NCBI GenBank assembly: GCA_025084515.1
Contig: JAJAGP010000014.1
Location: 1,657,894-1,721,893 of the forward strand
Origin: Ancistrus triradiatus
Taxonomy: Eukaryota; Chordata; Actinopteri; Siluriformes; Loricariidae
Reading direction: 5' to 3'
Length of the DNA: 64,000 nt
Both the position numbers and the translations under genes were made by a program. This document shows positions 11,973 through 26,300 of this stretch, piece by piece; within the stretch, counting starts at the first letter, position 1; each line of letters begins with the position of its first letter. A model generated the notes under the pieces. The model searched no databases and was not told the origin of the DNA. It saw only the letters and a program-made list of their open reading frames with translations.

Positions 11973-12505
11973 CTGCGTACGCAACGCGGGACAGGATAAG
12001 ACGTTAAAAACAATTCAGTTTCAGTTTAACACCCACTTTTTGTAGTTCTCGTTAGGGGTGTAACAATACACTCCACTCATTTGACTCAAAAAGTGTAACT
12101 GCAACAGATGGCATAATACGCATGTGACATAACTTTGAGAGTTTAACTCTGTTAAAACTCTAATAGATGGACTGATTTAACCCTTAGGTTTGCGTCACTC
12201 AAACTTTGTCATGGATGAGAAATGAAGAACAAACGAACCCTAAAGACTTTTCATGAATTGCAACTAAACATAAAGCTGTCTTTTAAATATCGGTGTTTGC
12301 CATTACAAAAACAAAAACCAAGAGCAACTAACTCTGACAAAGCGTTATCTGCTTTGGAAAGATGCTGGGGCATTATGGGAAATGTAGTGCCTGTAGTTCT
12401 ACTCAGAAATCCATGACAAAATTTACCCTCATCATTTTAGTGGGGCACAGCAACAATTTACTGGGACACGTGCCCCAGAAATGTGGGTCTGATGACACCT
12501 CTGTA

Positions 12506-12567
<62 letters not shown>

Positions 12568-15500
12568 CAAAAAAATCATTCTAAACGTTAATCACCATCT
12601 ATATTCAATCTTGTCCAAGAACAGGCTTAAATTCCCATCCAGGAAACGACCCACTGATTTGTCAAATCGATACTTTCTCACACACACACACACACACACC
12701 CACACACCCACACACTCGCACACGACACAGGAAGGCGACACATCCACAGATGAATGAGTCAGATGTGATTGATAGGCTGCTCTTCAACAGGAAAGGGAGT
12801 CGAACCCGTCGCCAATTGTTTCTGACAGCGTGTGTCTGGAAAAGGGACAGACCGAACGCTACTGCAGCAAATTGCAGTTTTATTGAGACCCTGAAGGAAG
12901 ATAACAAGGGATAGTGAAGATGGTCGCCTTTTATCTTTAGCAGGTATCTGCAGTGGCAAAGCAAAACCCTTCCAGTGTCCTTCAGATGATCAGATCTAGG
13001 TGGGTTGTTTTAGTAGTTTTGCTTGTTTTCTTGGTTTCTTTTGGATTCCGTGACCGAAGATGAAGTGTGGCACCGGTGCTGGGTGCAGAAATAACAAGGT
13101 CACCGAACGTTGCATAGGAAGTTCAAGAGCACTCACCACAGCGCTGCAGGCTGCCATCTCCTTCACCCGTAGCATGACTTCCTGGTTAAAAGTGGTTGGC
13201 CAGAAGACCTGCGAGACCAGACCTCGGTTACACGCCTCCTGTGCGGTCAGCTTCCTCCCACAGAACAGCATCTCATTGGCCTAGAGAGCAGGGGGAAATC
13301 ACTGACCTTTGTGGCGGGGAACTTGAGACCAAATGTATGTATACGTATAGGTGTAAAACTACAACAGTTTAGACAGTTTATGCAAATATCTAGCTGCAGT
13401 CATGTATGCTGTATATTGTGTCTGGTATGTTCTTGAGATGTACTTTTAAGAGATCTCATCTCAAAAGGTTTCCACCTTCATAAGTACTATGAGATCTCCA
13501 CTTCAAAGATCCCACCCTCGGATCTCCTCATTTTATAGTGTTTCCACTCTCAAAACGCAGCATTGATATGAGCTCTCCGCTTGCCATAGGGTTTCCAAAT
13601 TCAAAACCCAGGAACTTCAATGAATCTCCCCAGTCAGTAGTGTTTATAGCCTTAAAGTCACACATTTCCATTAAATCTCCTCCTGTCTATAGCATTTTCA
13701 ACTCAAAACCAAGAACTTTAATTAGATCTCCTCCTCTTACAATGCTTCCACCTTCGGAATCCCGAGCTTTTGTGAGATCCCTTCCAATCAAAGGCTTTGC
13801 GCCGTCAAAACCCGGCACTTTCACAAGACCGTTAGACCATGAGATCTCCTCTTACAGGGTTTCCATCTTCAAAAAAAAGTTGTTTAATGGAATCTGTATC
13901 TCTCACACTATTTCCAACCTTAATTTCTACAGCTTTCATGAAACCTCCTTGAAATTATAGGGTTTTCTACCTAAAAACCCAGTACCTCAAGGAGATCGTC
14001 TGCTCTCAGCAGTGTTTCCAACCTCAAAACCAGGTACTTTCATGAGATCTCCACTGGTTCTTGGGTTTCCAATCTTAAAACCTAGCACTCTCAACATATG
14101 TTCTTCTCTCAATGGTATTTTTAAACTAAAACCCAGATATTTCAACGGGATCTTCTGCTCTGAACAGTGTTTCCAAACTCAAAAAAGTGCACCCATGACC
14201 AGTTTTAGGCTTTCCATTCTCAAAAACTAGTTCTCTCAGTAGTTCTCACCCTCAAACCCTAGTAGCTTCATGTGACCTGTTATTCTTGTCAGCGCTTTCA
14301 GTTTCAAAACCCTGTACTTTCACACAATCACATCCTCTCATGCCTTTTCCAACCATAATGCCCAATGCTTTCATGAAATCAACCGCAAAACCAAGTGGTT
14401 TCATGAGATTTCCACCTGTTCTGTGGGTTTCAACCTCAAAACGAAGACTTTCCATAAGATCTCATTTTCTCCTTAGTGCTTCAACCCTCAAAGCCCGGTG
14501 CTTTCATGAGTTCCCCTGTTGTTATTGTCGCCACACTCTCAATAACAGTCATTTCAGAAGATCTCAGTGTTTCCTACACCGAATCCTGCCCCAAAGAAGT
14601 AGATTCTCTCCTCTTACAGGGGTCCCGACCTCAAAACCCAGTACTTTCATGAGATCTTCTAGTGTTCAGGATAATGCTCAGACATTCAGACTTGCAGCCT
14701 TTAAAGACCCAGGATGCACACATTCACATTTGCCACCAAAGTCCAAGGGACGTGGCCTATAACAAATCCCACATACAATGGATCTGGTGGAATTTACAGG
14801 GTTTATATTAGGAAACACTGATCCAATACAGAGCATCGGTATGGGGGCACCAATGTTTATCCGAAATGTGAGATGTCGGGTTTCATTTAATGCTCTCTGA
14901 TATCAGAATGCGTTAGTCTTGTATGATAAATGAAACAGTTGGTAATCTGTTTAAAAAGACAATTAGTAGCCAAAACCGAACAAACGATTGACTCACCAGG
15001 GCTACTCCGAGGATCTGAGGGAACGTGTAGGACGAACAGCCGGAGGGCGTAAGACGCAGCGCAGCGCAGGGGGTTTGGAACCAGGCCCGCTCGCTAGCCC
15101 ACACAATGTCACACAGGGGTAGAATGGAGGCACCCAAACCCAAAGCAGGGCCATTGATGGCCACTACAATGGGCTTTTTAAAGTGGATGAAGGCTTTTAC
15201 AAAGTCCCTGAAGTGAGAGAGCAGGAACAGCTTTAGCATCGTGTGCTGGTGCTTTTTCATGAATTACAGTAGTTGTAAACTTCAACTTGGAACCCCTTTG
15301 CCATTTCTGGAACTCTGTTAGCTACTTAATGTTGCAGTAACACCAGACGAAGCTGCAGACGTAGAGCAAAGAGTAGTTCCTTGTGTGACAGCGCCTCAGT
15401 CCACAAATACTGTGGCGTGAAAAAATGTTTACCCCTTCCTGATTTCCTATATTTTTCCATGTTTGTCACACTGAAGTGCTTCAGAACATCAAAGCAATTT

Positions 15501-17297
15501 AAGTATTAGTCAAAGACAACACAAGTAAACACAAAATGCAGTTTTTAAATGAAGGTGTTTATTATTAAGGGAGAAAAAAATCCACACCTACATGGGCCTG
15601 TGTGAAAAAGTGATTGCCCCCTAAACCTAATAACTGGTTGGGCCGCCCTTAGCAGCAACAACTGCAACCAAGCGTTTGCCATAACTTGCAGTGAGTCTTT
15701 TACAGCGTTGTGGAGGAATGTTGGCCAGTCATCTGTGCAGAATTGTTGTAATTCAGCCACATTGGAGGGTTTTCCAGCATGAACGGCCTTTTTAAGGTCA
15801 TGCCACAGCATCTCAATAGGATTCAGTTCAGGACTTTGACTAGGCCACTCCAAAGTCTTCATTTTGTTTTTCTTCAGTCATTCAGAGCTGGACTTGCTGC
15901 TGTGTTTTGGATCATTGTCCTGCTGCAGAACCCAAGTTCGTTTCAGCCTGAGGTCACCAACAGATGGCCGGACATTCTCCTTCAGGATTGTTTGGTAGAC
16001 AGCAGAATTCATAGCTCCATTTATCACAGCAAGTCTTACAGGTCCTGAAGCAGCAAGCAGCCCCAGACCATCACACTACCACCACCATATGTTACTGCTG
16101 CTATAATGTTCTTATTCTGAAATACTGTGTTACTTTTTTACACCAGATGTAATGGTACACACACACCTTCCAAAGAGTTCAGCTTTTGTCCTCCTCAGTC
16201 CACAGAATGTTTTGGGGATCATCAAGATGTGTTCTGGAAAAATTGAGTACGAGCTTTAATGTTCTTTTTGCTCAGCAGTGGTTTTGGTCTTGGAACTCTG
16301 CCATGCAGGCCATTTTTGCCCGGTCTCTTTCTTATGATGGAGGCATGGACACTGACCTTAACTGAGACAAGTGAGGCTTGCAGTTCTTTGGATGTTGCTG
16401 TGGGGTCTTTTGTGACCTCTTGGATGAGTCGTCGCTGCGCTCTTGGGGTAATTTTGGTCGGCCGGCCACTCCTGGGAAGGTTCACCACTGTTCCATGTCT
16501 TCGCCATTTGTGGATAATGGCTCTCACTGTGGTTCGCTGGAGTCCCGAAGCTTTAGAAATGGCTTTATAACCCTTTCCAGACTGATAGATCTCAATGATT
16601 TTTCTCAACTGTTCCAGAATTTCTTTGGATCTTGGCATGATGTGTAGCTTTTAAGGATCTTTTGGTGTCCTTCACTTTGTCAGGCAGGTCCTATTTAAGT
16701 GATGTCCTGATTGGGAACAGGTGTGGCAATAATCAGGCCTGGGTGTGGCTAGAGACGGTGAACTCAGGTGTGATAAAAAAGTTATGTTTTAACAAGGGGG
16801 CAATCACTTTTTCACACAGGGCCATGTAGGTTTGGATTTTTTTCTCCCTTAATAATAAACACCTTCACTGAAAAACTGCATTTTGTGTTTACTTGTGTTG
16901 TCTCTGACTATTATTTAAATTGGTTTGATGTTCCAAAACACTTAAGTGTGACAAACATGCAAAGAAATAGGAAATCAGGATGGGAGCAAACACTTTTTCA
17001 CACCACTGTATAAGACTCTCCTAATGGTGGATGTAGCCGTTTTGGTAGCTGATGGCTTCAAAATCTCTCCATATCTTCTCTTGTTTTATCTTGGGGGTCA
17101 CCTTTTGGACCAAACTTAGTTGGCTCTGGGATTTCATTTCTGCTTTTTCCCAAAACAATCCGGTGTTTCTGTGTTCCCAAGATTTTCATACAGCTGATCG
17201 TACAGATGGTCGTGGTACGTTTAGCTGTTTGGAGGTAGCTCCTAATGAGGCTCCTAACTATGCAACTCAGAAACTTCTAAATATCATTAAATCAGAG

Positions 17298-17336
<39 letters not shown>

Positions 17337-20300
17337 ATGTTCAGACTGCGGGGCAAATCGGATTTCTTTCTCTAATCCCATGTTCAGCCCGAGTGCCTGC
17401 GCTGCAGATTACAAGAGGACAAATCCAATTTATCCGTTCGGACTGTACCCACTTTCCCTGGCATATCCAGATCGGTTGCTATGGTGATGATGCCGAATAT
17501 CGTGCAGCATTAGTAAGAGAGCCAGTTAGTGACAAACATGGAGACTTCACAAAGGATTATAATTGTTATAAAGACCACGTCCAGACACTGAACATTTCTT
17601 TCTTTGTTTTTAAGTAAATTGTGAGCTCAAATCTGATTCGTGTTGCCGAGAGACAGACACAGAAAGCGACCGAGACAGAAAGGGTCAGACAGAGACAGAG
17701 TTAAGAAAGAGACACACAGAGTGAGAGAGAGCAAGACAGACAGACACACAGACAGTCAGAGAATGAGACAGAGACAAATAGACAGAGCGAGACAGACACA
17801 GAGAGTTAGAGAGAGACAAAGCAACACAGAGAAAGACAGAGAGACAGACAGAGGCAAAGTGAGACAGGGACAGAGCAAGACAGACAGAGTTAGACAGAGA
17901 CAAAATGAGACAGATCAATGCAGAGACAGACCGAGACAGAGAAACAGAGACAAAGTGAGAAAGTACGTGACAGATCAAGACAGACAGAGAATTAGAGAGA
18001 CAAAGCGAGACAGAGCAAGACAGAGGACGACAGAGAGGCAGACAGAAAGTGTGACAGATATAGAGCAAGACAAAGACAGAGTGAGACATACACTCACACA
18101 GAGTCACAGAACGAGAGAGAGACACAGAGACAGACAGAGAAAAAGTGAGACAGCTATAGAGCAAAACAGACAGAGAACGAAAGACACAGAAAGACACAGA
18201 AAGACAGAGACAAAGTGAAACAGGTACAAAGTGAGACAGATTTTCCCCGTCAGTCCTCCATTAATAACTGTACAGAGATTTCGCCTGGTTTGGGACGATA
18301 GGCTAACGAAAATATGTTTTTGAAGTCAAACGAGGACGCTGCCAAACAAAAAGTCAGTTTTGTCCTGTACGAGAAAGACGTATGAAAGCTGTCAAACGGA
18401 AGATGATGGAGCTCTCAAAACAAAACTGCTGTCAAACCAAATGACAGCGTCTGACTTTTCTCCTCAGGAACGAACTGTCAAAGCATTATTCGGCCAAACT
18501 TTCTAGCTTCCTACGTGTGTCTGACAGGGGAAGAACTTCTCAAACAACTCGGATGATTTTGCCTCAGCTTAAGTTACAGACTAAAGCACTCTATGGGTGA
18601 TACATGCCAGAAGATTAACAACATAATCACGCGATAAAAAGTCCTTCCATATAAAAGCCCTACATGGCCATGCAAGTGGAGCAGAAGCCTGAACGCTCCT
18701 GGTGTGCAGCTCCCACATTCCAAAGACGTGTCGGGTCAGCTGGCGTCTCGAAAGTGTCCCAGTGTGAGTGAGTGAGAGTGTATAAATATGGGTGATGCTT
18801 TGTATTGTTCGCACTGTATGCATTTTGACCTTTAAACGCTCCAACTGCGTCAGCTCATACAGAATGTATAAATGGAAATAAAACGCAGTCGGGCTTTTTG
18901 AAAACTCTTTTGCTAAAGCACAAAAGAAAGCACAGCAGGACCACCTCCTGGCACTGATGAATATTAACAGGCGTAATCATTCTGACTTATGGTCGTGATC
19001 ATGAAGTGCAATTAAGATGAACGAGGCGCGGTGGCGGAGGAGCGCGGCGCCGCAGGAACGCCGAATCCCTACAGAACAGTTAATGACTTTAAGTATTTGA
19101 GTTCGTACAGCTTTCAGAGCACATGCACCGGAAATGGGATTCTTAAGACGTGTTCCTGGGAATGACAAAGAAACAGAACTGCTTCGTTAAACGTGTTATG
19201 GGTTAAGTAGGTTAATGAAATTCATTATAAAAAAAATAATGGACGTGTATGTGAAGGGAAACTGTCCAAACGGACTTTATGAGGCGCAGCAGAACCTCGG
19301 TCTGTGCGATTTCCAGCACAAGATTTGGTAACTCGTTTGATTTCACTCTGATATAAATGCTTTATTAATGGCTTGTATTTTGAAATTCCAATTTCTTCTC
19401 AAAGTAATCACCGAACATAAAAGTAAGACTGAATATCTGTCACCTAAAGGCCTTTTCGCACCGAGTCCGATGTAAAAAAAGCTTTGTCAAGTGTCAAAAA
19501 AGAACAGACGTATATTAAAATATTACAATCTGCGTAAAATCTTTTGTTTAATCTTTTGTTCTAATTTCTGCATGGTTAAAATCAGGCTGACCAATCAGAG
19601 CTCGGTCGTCGGGCAGAACAGCTCATCGAGAGCTTATAGGACGAGGAACAGGCTGCCTCTAAAACATGGATATTAAAGAAAAGATCTGGTGGAATAGAAC
19701 TGAAAGGCTGGAGAATGATGGTAATGAAGCTCATAGGGACTGGATGGAAGCGTTTGATCATTTATCTAAGATCATCCCCAAAAAACACAAACAATAAAAA
19801 GCTTCCTGCTCTCATCTTCACTCGTGCCTTTGATTTTTTGTAAGTTGATGATGTGAAAAGACACGGAGAAATCTCCAAGACATGAAGAGAAGGGAAATTA
19901 AAGAAAGTGTTTAGACAAAAAATGGAGTGCACTTGGTGTGAAGATCCTGCTACGTTCAAAAGTGCGTCTCTTTTTCATTGAGAACCTATGGGTTAAGAAA
20001 GTCTATCTTTGAGCCTTGTACCTGACAGCCTCGGCGATCCTGGTGCTCTCTTTCCTGCGGTCCGTGGAGAGGCGTCCGATCAGGTACGAGGCATCCAGGC
20101 CACTGCAGAAGATGCTCCCCACGGCGCTGAGCAGCAGAAGCTTACTGTCGTCCACCGCCGCCGTGCCCAGCGCCCGACACACCTCCTTCATGACCTGCGT
20201 AAAGGAAGGAGGGAGAAAGTCTTGAGAAAGGAGTAAAAGGGTTGGGAAAAACCCACCCATTTATTCCCCTGCTTTAGAGTTAATGTTTTTAACCCTGCCT

Positions 20301-23300
20301 TTCCTATTCAGGGTCACAGGGAGGCTCTGATGCCCATCCTTGAAGAACACGGGGTGCCTTGACGGGACACCATTCCATCACAGGTCACGATTTTAATCTG
20401 ACCGTTCCGAAACATGAACTTTATTTTACTTTAACCGTCTTCGGTAGTGCTTAGAGCCATTGTTACACATATGTTGATCTCCACAAAAGCTTTTTCTAAT
20501 GGCGTTCGAGCTTGTGCATTAGTCAATACGAGAGAGGCCTTCAGTTGCTTAGAGGTTACCCTTTTGTTCCTCTGTGACACTATTACATACCTTTGCCTCA
20601 TACTATTTCCCCTCACCCAATACGTAACACTGGACCGTTTCCTCAAAAAATAAATGGCTAATTATAAGATTTTTCTCTCATTTGCTTAATTTTGTATCTA
20701 CCTTTAGGACATGTGTGAAAATCTCATGACATTTTAGCTCGTATTTATGCAGAAAACCCAAAAAATGCGTTCACAAAATTTGGAGCACCACTCTAGGTGC
20801 GTAAGTCCCAGAGTTTTCCAACCCCACACAATGTTTCCTGTCCTGTCAGGAAGTTTGTAATCCACTGACAGGTCAAGACAGGCATGGAGAGCTGGCTGAG
20901 ATTAAGGGAAATTATATGCGGGACGATGGTGCACAAACAGGGCCGAGGCATTGGGTAGGGGTTTTGGGTGGAGGAGGAGCTGCAGCATGAAATGCAGTCC
21001 GGTTTTGGCTACATCACCGACTGACCTTTTAGCACTGTAAGCAAACGAAATGAGATCCGGCACAGCGAATGCGATGTCCTTTAATGGGCCAATAGCAGAC
21101 TTCTGAAGGACAATCACCAAACGATGCCAAAGTGACAGCAACTCTATAATTTTATTCAATATTCTTAATCTATTTTCACTATTACTATTAAGAATTATTA
21201 TATTTTTAAACATCTACCCATATTAATATTTATTTAGCTTCTGTTTGTTAAACTATGACCATAAACGTACGAAGTAGTTAAGCTCGTTTAATTCCTACAC
21301 AAAACACCTAGGCTGGTTCGGTTCCTTTTTGAGACTTGATCCTGACAAGGATTCTTCCTTACAACGTTGGGGGATTTTTCTCGCCACTGTCTCCCTAGGC
21401 TGGGTCACTTTGGGCGTTGGGCTTAGATATTAGAAGAATAAATCTGACTTGGACTCACGATTCACGATTCAGTACACAGTGATTCACTGATTCAGATTCA
21501 CAATAGTGTTGATTTTCTGGGGGTCTGGAACAGATTCATTCAATCTACATTATTCCTTGCTCTGTACTCATCATTTTTGGTTGGCACACATCAGCAGGAT
21601 GTTATCTTTCTTAAATAAACACCTGTAGGTAGTGTATGGATGTCCCAACCAACCCCCACACCTTCATTCTAACAATCCTGATCAACCAGCCAGGTCAGTC
21701 AGTCATGAGAAGCGCCTCTTCTAGATGGGTGATACAGGAAAAAATCTACCTCGTCGACCTTTATGCACACGTCAGCATGGCGTCTAATCCTGATAAACAC
21801 CACATCCATAAATGAATCAGCGCACCGTGTTAATGAATGAGCAGAACAAGCCTAAGCACTCGAAAGATGAACGTGATTATCATATTCAATCAGGCAGAAA
21901 GAAACAGAAACATGACGGTAATTAACCTTATAGAAATGAAGACACTCCGTGGCAGCAAAAGAACCAGATGATGAAGTCAGATTAATCTCTGTGCTGATTG
22001 GAAGTACTCGAGAACACAAGCATGAAGCCATCAGAGTCATGAAAATGAAAGCTTCCTTTGACTAAACAGAGGTTGTTTAATCGTTTCTACCATTTAAAAA
22101 CGTCAGGAGTCTGAGGTAAGGATCAGACCTTCTGGATTCGACACCTCAACATCTTTTCCTTCAGACAGCAAGGTCTGTTACTCTAAAACCGATCGTTCAT
22201 TTGTTATACATTTAATTATACCCACAGCTACCGTTCCAAATCATACTCGCAGCACGGCGCCAGCGCTGGCTTCTTAAGCATGCATCCTATCTGCATCAGC
22301 TGGCTGAGCGTGGCTGACTTCCAAACGAACTGAGCAGTGTGACGAAAATGCTGAGAGGCCGCTGCTCCGAGGAACAGCAGCAGGAGGAAATATGGGCTGT
22401 GAGCTTCCATCGTTCGGGATTAGTCAGAGCTTTGCACGTTTCTCTTTCGCTTGTTCGGGAAGTCGAGAGCAAAAAAGAGCAAGAGAGCAGGATTTTGTAG
22501 GAACGTCGAAAAACAAAACTGGGTTAAGACTGTATTTTAATGTCAGTGCTTTTACAGTTTTACAATTGTCTCAAAGCAGCTGTACGATTTTAGATGATCT
22601 TCTAATATCTAAGATCAAGGCCCTAATTGACCCAGCCCAGGGCGACAGTGGCAAGGAAAATCTCCCTGAACATAAGGTACAAACCTCGGCAGGACCAAAA
22701 CTCAAAGTGGAACCCGGACTGCTTTAGGTGTTATATGTAAGAAATAAACTAAGGTATCTAATTAATAAGCTTCTAGTAATAGCTTAAATAAAATAAAAGC
22801 GAAATAAATATTAAGACGGATATTATAAAATGTAATAAATAAAATATAACATAACGTAGACTAATGAATTATACCTAATGTAATATTATGAAAAGTAATA
22901 GAATATAAAACGACAAAGATTAGAGAGAAAGATTTTTTAACCCTAACCCTCGTTTATGTCGTTTGTACAAAAGTTAGTTCCAACCTTGCAATCTGATTGG
23001 TTTAGAAGAGGCTTATTCATGCCAAAATGCTATCACTCCGCTGATGGGTTGCCAGGTAACTACAAACCTCACCCACGCAAACATATAACATATGCAAATA
23101 ACGGAACCCGATTAAATAACTCAATTCTGTCATTCAATTCTTCATCTTCGCATATGCATATTTGCACTTTGTATTGCAAGCTATCGTTACCTGGTACTGT
23201 GATATGAACACAGGGTAGGGAACTGTTATTCCCTTTTCAGGATGAAACTCAGAGCTTCTTAGATTTATTACTGTTTGTTATCTAAAAGCAACAGGACACT

Positions 23301-26300
23301 CGACGTTGAGTGCAATCACGAATGACATCACGGCTGCGATGATCTAGGGCACTCGACCAAATCACTCCCGTGTTCTAAGGCTTAAAGAACCGCTCCACTA
23401 AAAGAGCGTACCTCTGGCGTTAGTGCGTTGTTGTCCGACGTTTGGCTGGACAGCAGGACGTGCGTGAAGCCGTCCTCCTTTCTCACCACGATGTCACGGA
23501 ACCTGTAGTTGGTCTCGCTCTGCCGGACGTTGTACCTCAGCCTCTTGTCGAAAATGTAGGCTTTGTCCTCGGCCAGCTTCCGCTTCGTTGAGCTGTGCAA
23601 ATGCGTGTCTCCGTTAGGGAGCGGGGAACCTGTTGGCGTGATGAGGTGAAGCAATATATCGTTACTAACTTCATTTGTTCATGAATACAGCAAGTCCCCT
23701 GGATGCGGACCTTCAACTAACGAACTTTCAAAGATGTGAACAAAGTATTCTAACAAGCAAAGTAAGTGATAACAATGGACCCTCAAATGAGAGTAAGTGA
23801 GAGCTGTGTCTCAAATCAATGTCTCAATCCTGATTTAGGACGCAGCCGGATGCTGGGATGCTTAGTCTAACTCTGTAGGACTTACGAACTTTTGGACATG
23901 TGAACCCACTCTCAAAATGGAACTGGTTCGTATCTAGGGGACTTAATGTACAGCGTTAGATATTTACACCAGTATTTGGTGCTGTAATGCTTTTCTCTAA
24001 TATTCAGCTGGCATGTTTGCTCAAAGCAAGTGACCTTCAACTTGGATCCATTTGCGCTTCCCGCTGCAGCTGAACTGAAGCCAGTGATGACCGTGTGAAT
24101 CACTTGGCATATTTCACATTTTCAACACAGCACTGTTTTCATTTCTGTAATATAATATATAATACAATCAAGATTCATGAAAGTTTTCTCCAGAAACTTA
24201 AGAACTTAAGAAGTTCTCAAATATTATCTTAATATTTTCTAATTTTCTTATGAAATCTTCATTGTTTTCTTGTTGCATTTTGCATCTTACAACATATGAC
24301 TCGTTTTGTATTTGTATTCACCATTATTTAGTTTTATCTGCTCAGAGGAAAAACAGAATTACAAAAAAAGCTGCTTAATGATTGGTAAACTTCGGTGCTT
24401 AGCTCACCAACTACGTTTAAGGACATAATGTTGTCAAGTTTCCGTAACTTTTTTCTTAAGAACGAAGCGTTGTCTTAAGACACTTGTGTGAATCCACTTT
24501 TGGAATAATTGAGAAGTCACTGATAAGTCCATGTTTATTCTAATATTGTCCTTTGCAGGAGTTTGCCCTTGCCTTTAGCGCTCTCATGGCTGAGACTGAA
24601 TGGAATAAAGTCACTTCTCTTCCTATGTTTGGAAGCTTTTGTGTGAAAATCCAGACGGACCTGGCCTCCTGCTGCACCTCCCGTTCCCTGGATGCCCAGA
24701 CCTGGACTGCCTTTCGTCTCGACATTCTTCTCCAAGAACGAAGGTGCGCTTCTGAAGAAAAGATGACCCGTGCTGTCTTCCTAGGAGGGCGGCGAATCGA
24801 TGCAGGATGACAAAGCCTGACTAAGGGTAGGTCACAGATCGGGGAGAGTCTCGGGCTCGTACCGATTTGGGGACGGACAAATGGCATTAATCTGGACTGC
24901 ATTTTAATATATATGGGCTTTCAAACTTTAGGAGTGAGCCAGGTAACATCAGACACGGCACCAACGTTGTTCTCCATCAAAAAAGATGAAGTCGAGATGA
25001 AAGACGAGAAGACGGAGGACATTCCATCTTCAGCCGAGCTTAAAACTTCAAAAGAAAAGCAGAGCTTCCTGGGGGTTTTAGAAGCTTCAGAAGGAGGCCT
25101 TCGTGGATTTGCTGGGAGAATTGCAGAGCTGCGTCTGTGCATAACCACCAGTTCAGCAGCAGATGGAGAGACTTGGCTAGGAAACCAGCCGAAAGCTTTG
25201 CTGTTAATAAACACATTCACACACTGATACTCAGATCCACATAAATAGAGGTTTAGATATGAGACAGATTTCAGTCTGATCATTCAAACCACTTCAGAAC
25301 ACGATCTGAGATGCGCAGATATGAACGAGCCCACATGTAATCACGTAACCCACGTGCCCGTGCCAGTGTCGGCACCATAATGCCGCCCAGCATTTATAGT
25401 GGTCCATAAAGGTTTGTGTACCATTTAAAATATCAGCTTTCCAAACCAGTGATGGGCAGATCTTCCCATCTTCCCATCGACCCATCCATGCCCAGAGATG
25501 TGTCGTAGAAATGGGGACATAACATGAACTTTATTCTTCTTTAACCATTCTTTGGTGGAACGGCTTGTGTGCTTAGGGTCGGTGTCTTGCTGCATGACCC
25601 ACCTTCTCTTGAGATTCAGTTCATGGACAGATGTCCTGGCATTTTCCTTTAGAATTCTCTGATATCATTCAGAATTCATTGTTTCCATCAATGATGGCAA
25701 GCCGTCCTGCCCAGATGCAAGCAAAACAGGGCCCAAACCATGATACTACCCACCAACATGTTTCAACAGATGGGATAAGGTTCTTATGCTGGATGCAGTG
25801 TGTTCCTTTCTCTAAACAATATAGTGCTTTCTTTTAAACCAAAACGTTCTATTTTGGTCTCATCCATCCACAAAAACATTCTTCCAATAGCCCTTCTGGC
25901 TCGTCCCCGTGAATCTTTAGGTAGCAAACTGCAGACGAGCAAGCAATGTTCTTTTTGGAGAGCAGTGGCTTTCTCCTTGCAGCCCTGCCATGCACACCAT
26001 TTTTGTTCAGTGTTCTTCTGATGTGGACCTCATGAACATTAACATTAGCCAATGTGAGAGAGGCCTTCAAGTTGCTTAGAAGTTACCCTGGGCTCCTTTG
26101 TGACCTCGCCAACTATTACACGCCTTGCTCTTGGAGTGATCTTTGTTGGTCGGCCACTCCTGGGGAGGGTAACAATGGTCTTGGGTTTCCTCCATTTGTA
26201 CACAATCTGTCTGACTGTGGATTGGTGGAGAACTTCCTCTCATGCTGATGTTTTTTGCTGTCAGTAAGAGAGTATTATTAGCTATTCATCATGTCAGGTC

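Larger units (their letters stand above)
15410..17008 (-). mobile_element. Tc1-family transposon with long inverted repeats
   Basis: The 1,599-bp element sits in CDYL2 intron 4, flanked by TA at 15408-15409 and 17009-17010. Its ends read CTGTGGCGTGAAAAA and, inverted, CAGTGGTGTGAAAAA. The inverted repeats run about 200 bp inward to GGGGGCAATCACTTTTTCACAC. The transposase is on the minus strand in two broken pieces. The left-over N-terminal part (16638-16222) starts MPRSKEILEQLRKIIEIYQSG and includes a helix-turn-helix and the GRPTK linker. The C-terminal part (15862-15545) includes EWPSQSPELNPIEMLWHDL. The middle, with the first catalytic aspartates, is shortened and out of frame, so the copy is not expected to make active enzyme. 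Confidence 0.92.

Noticed and set aside
12362..12757. 131-codon plus frame containing a HTHTHT run
   Set aside because: The run is translated (CA)n microsatellite; no splice or start context supports it.
16259..16647. Plus-strand frames of 89-103 codons
   Set aside because: They are the reverse complement of the Tc1 transposase gene.
17640..18218. 192-codon plus frame and 170-codon minus frame
   Set aside because: Both lie in the GACAGA-type low-complexity tract and consist of RDRxRQ or SLSVSLS repeats.
24553..24810. Plus frame of 85 codons as a gene in CDYL2 intron 2
   Set aside because: No family match that I recognise, no splice partners, and an equally long frame on the other strand.
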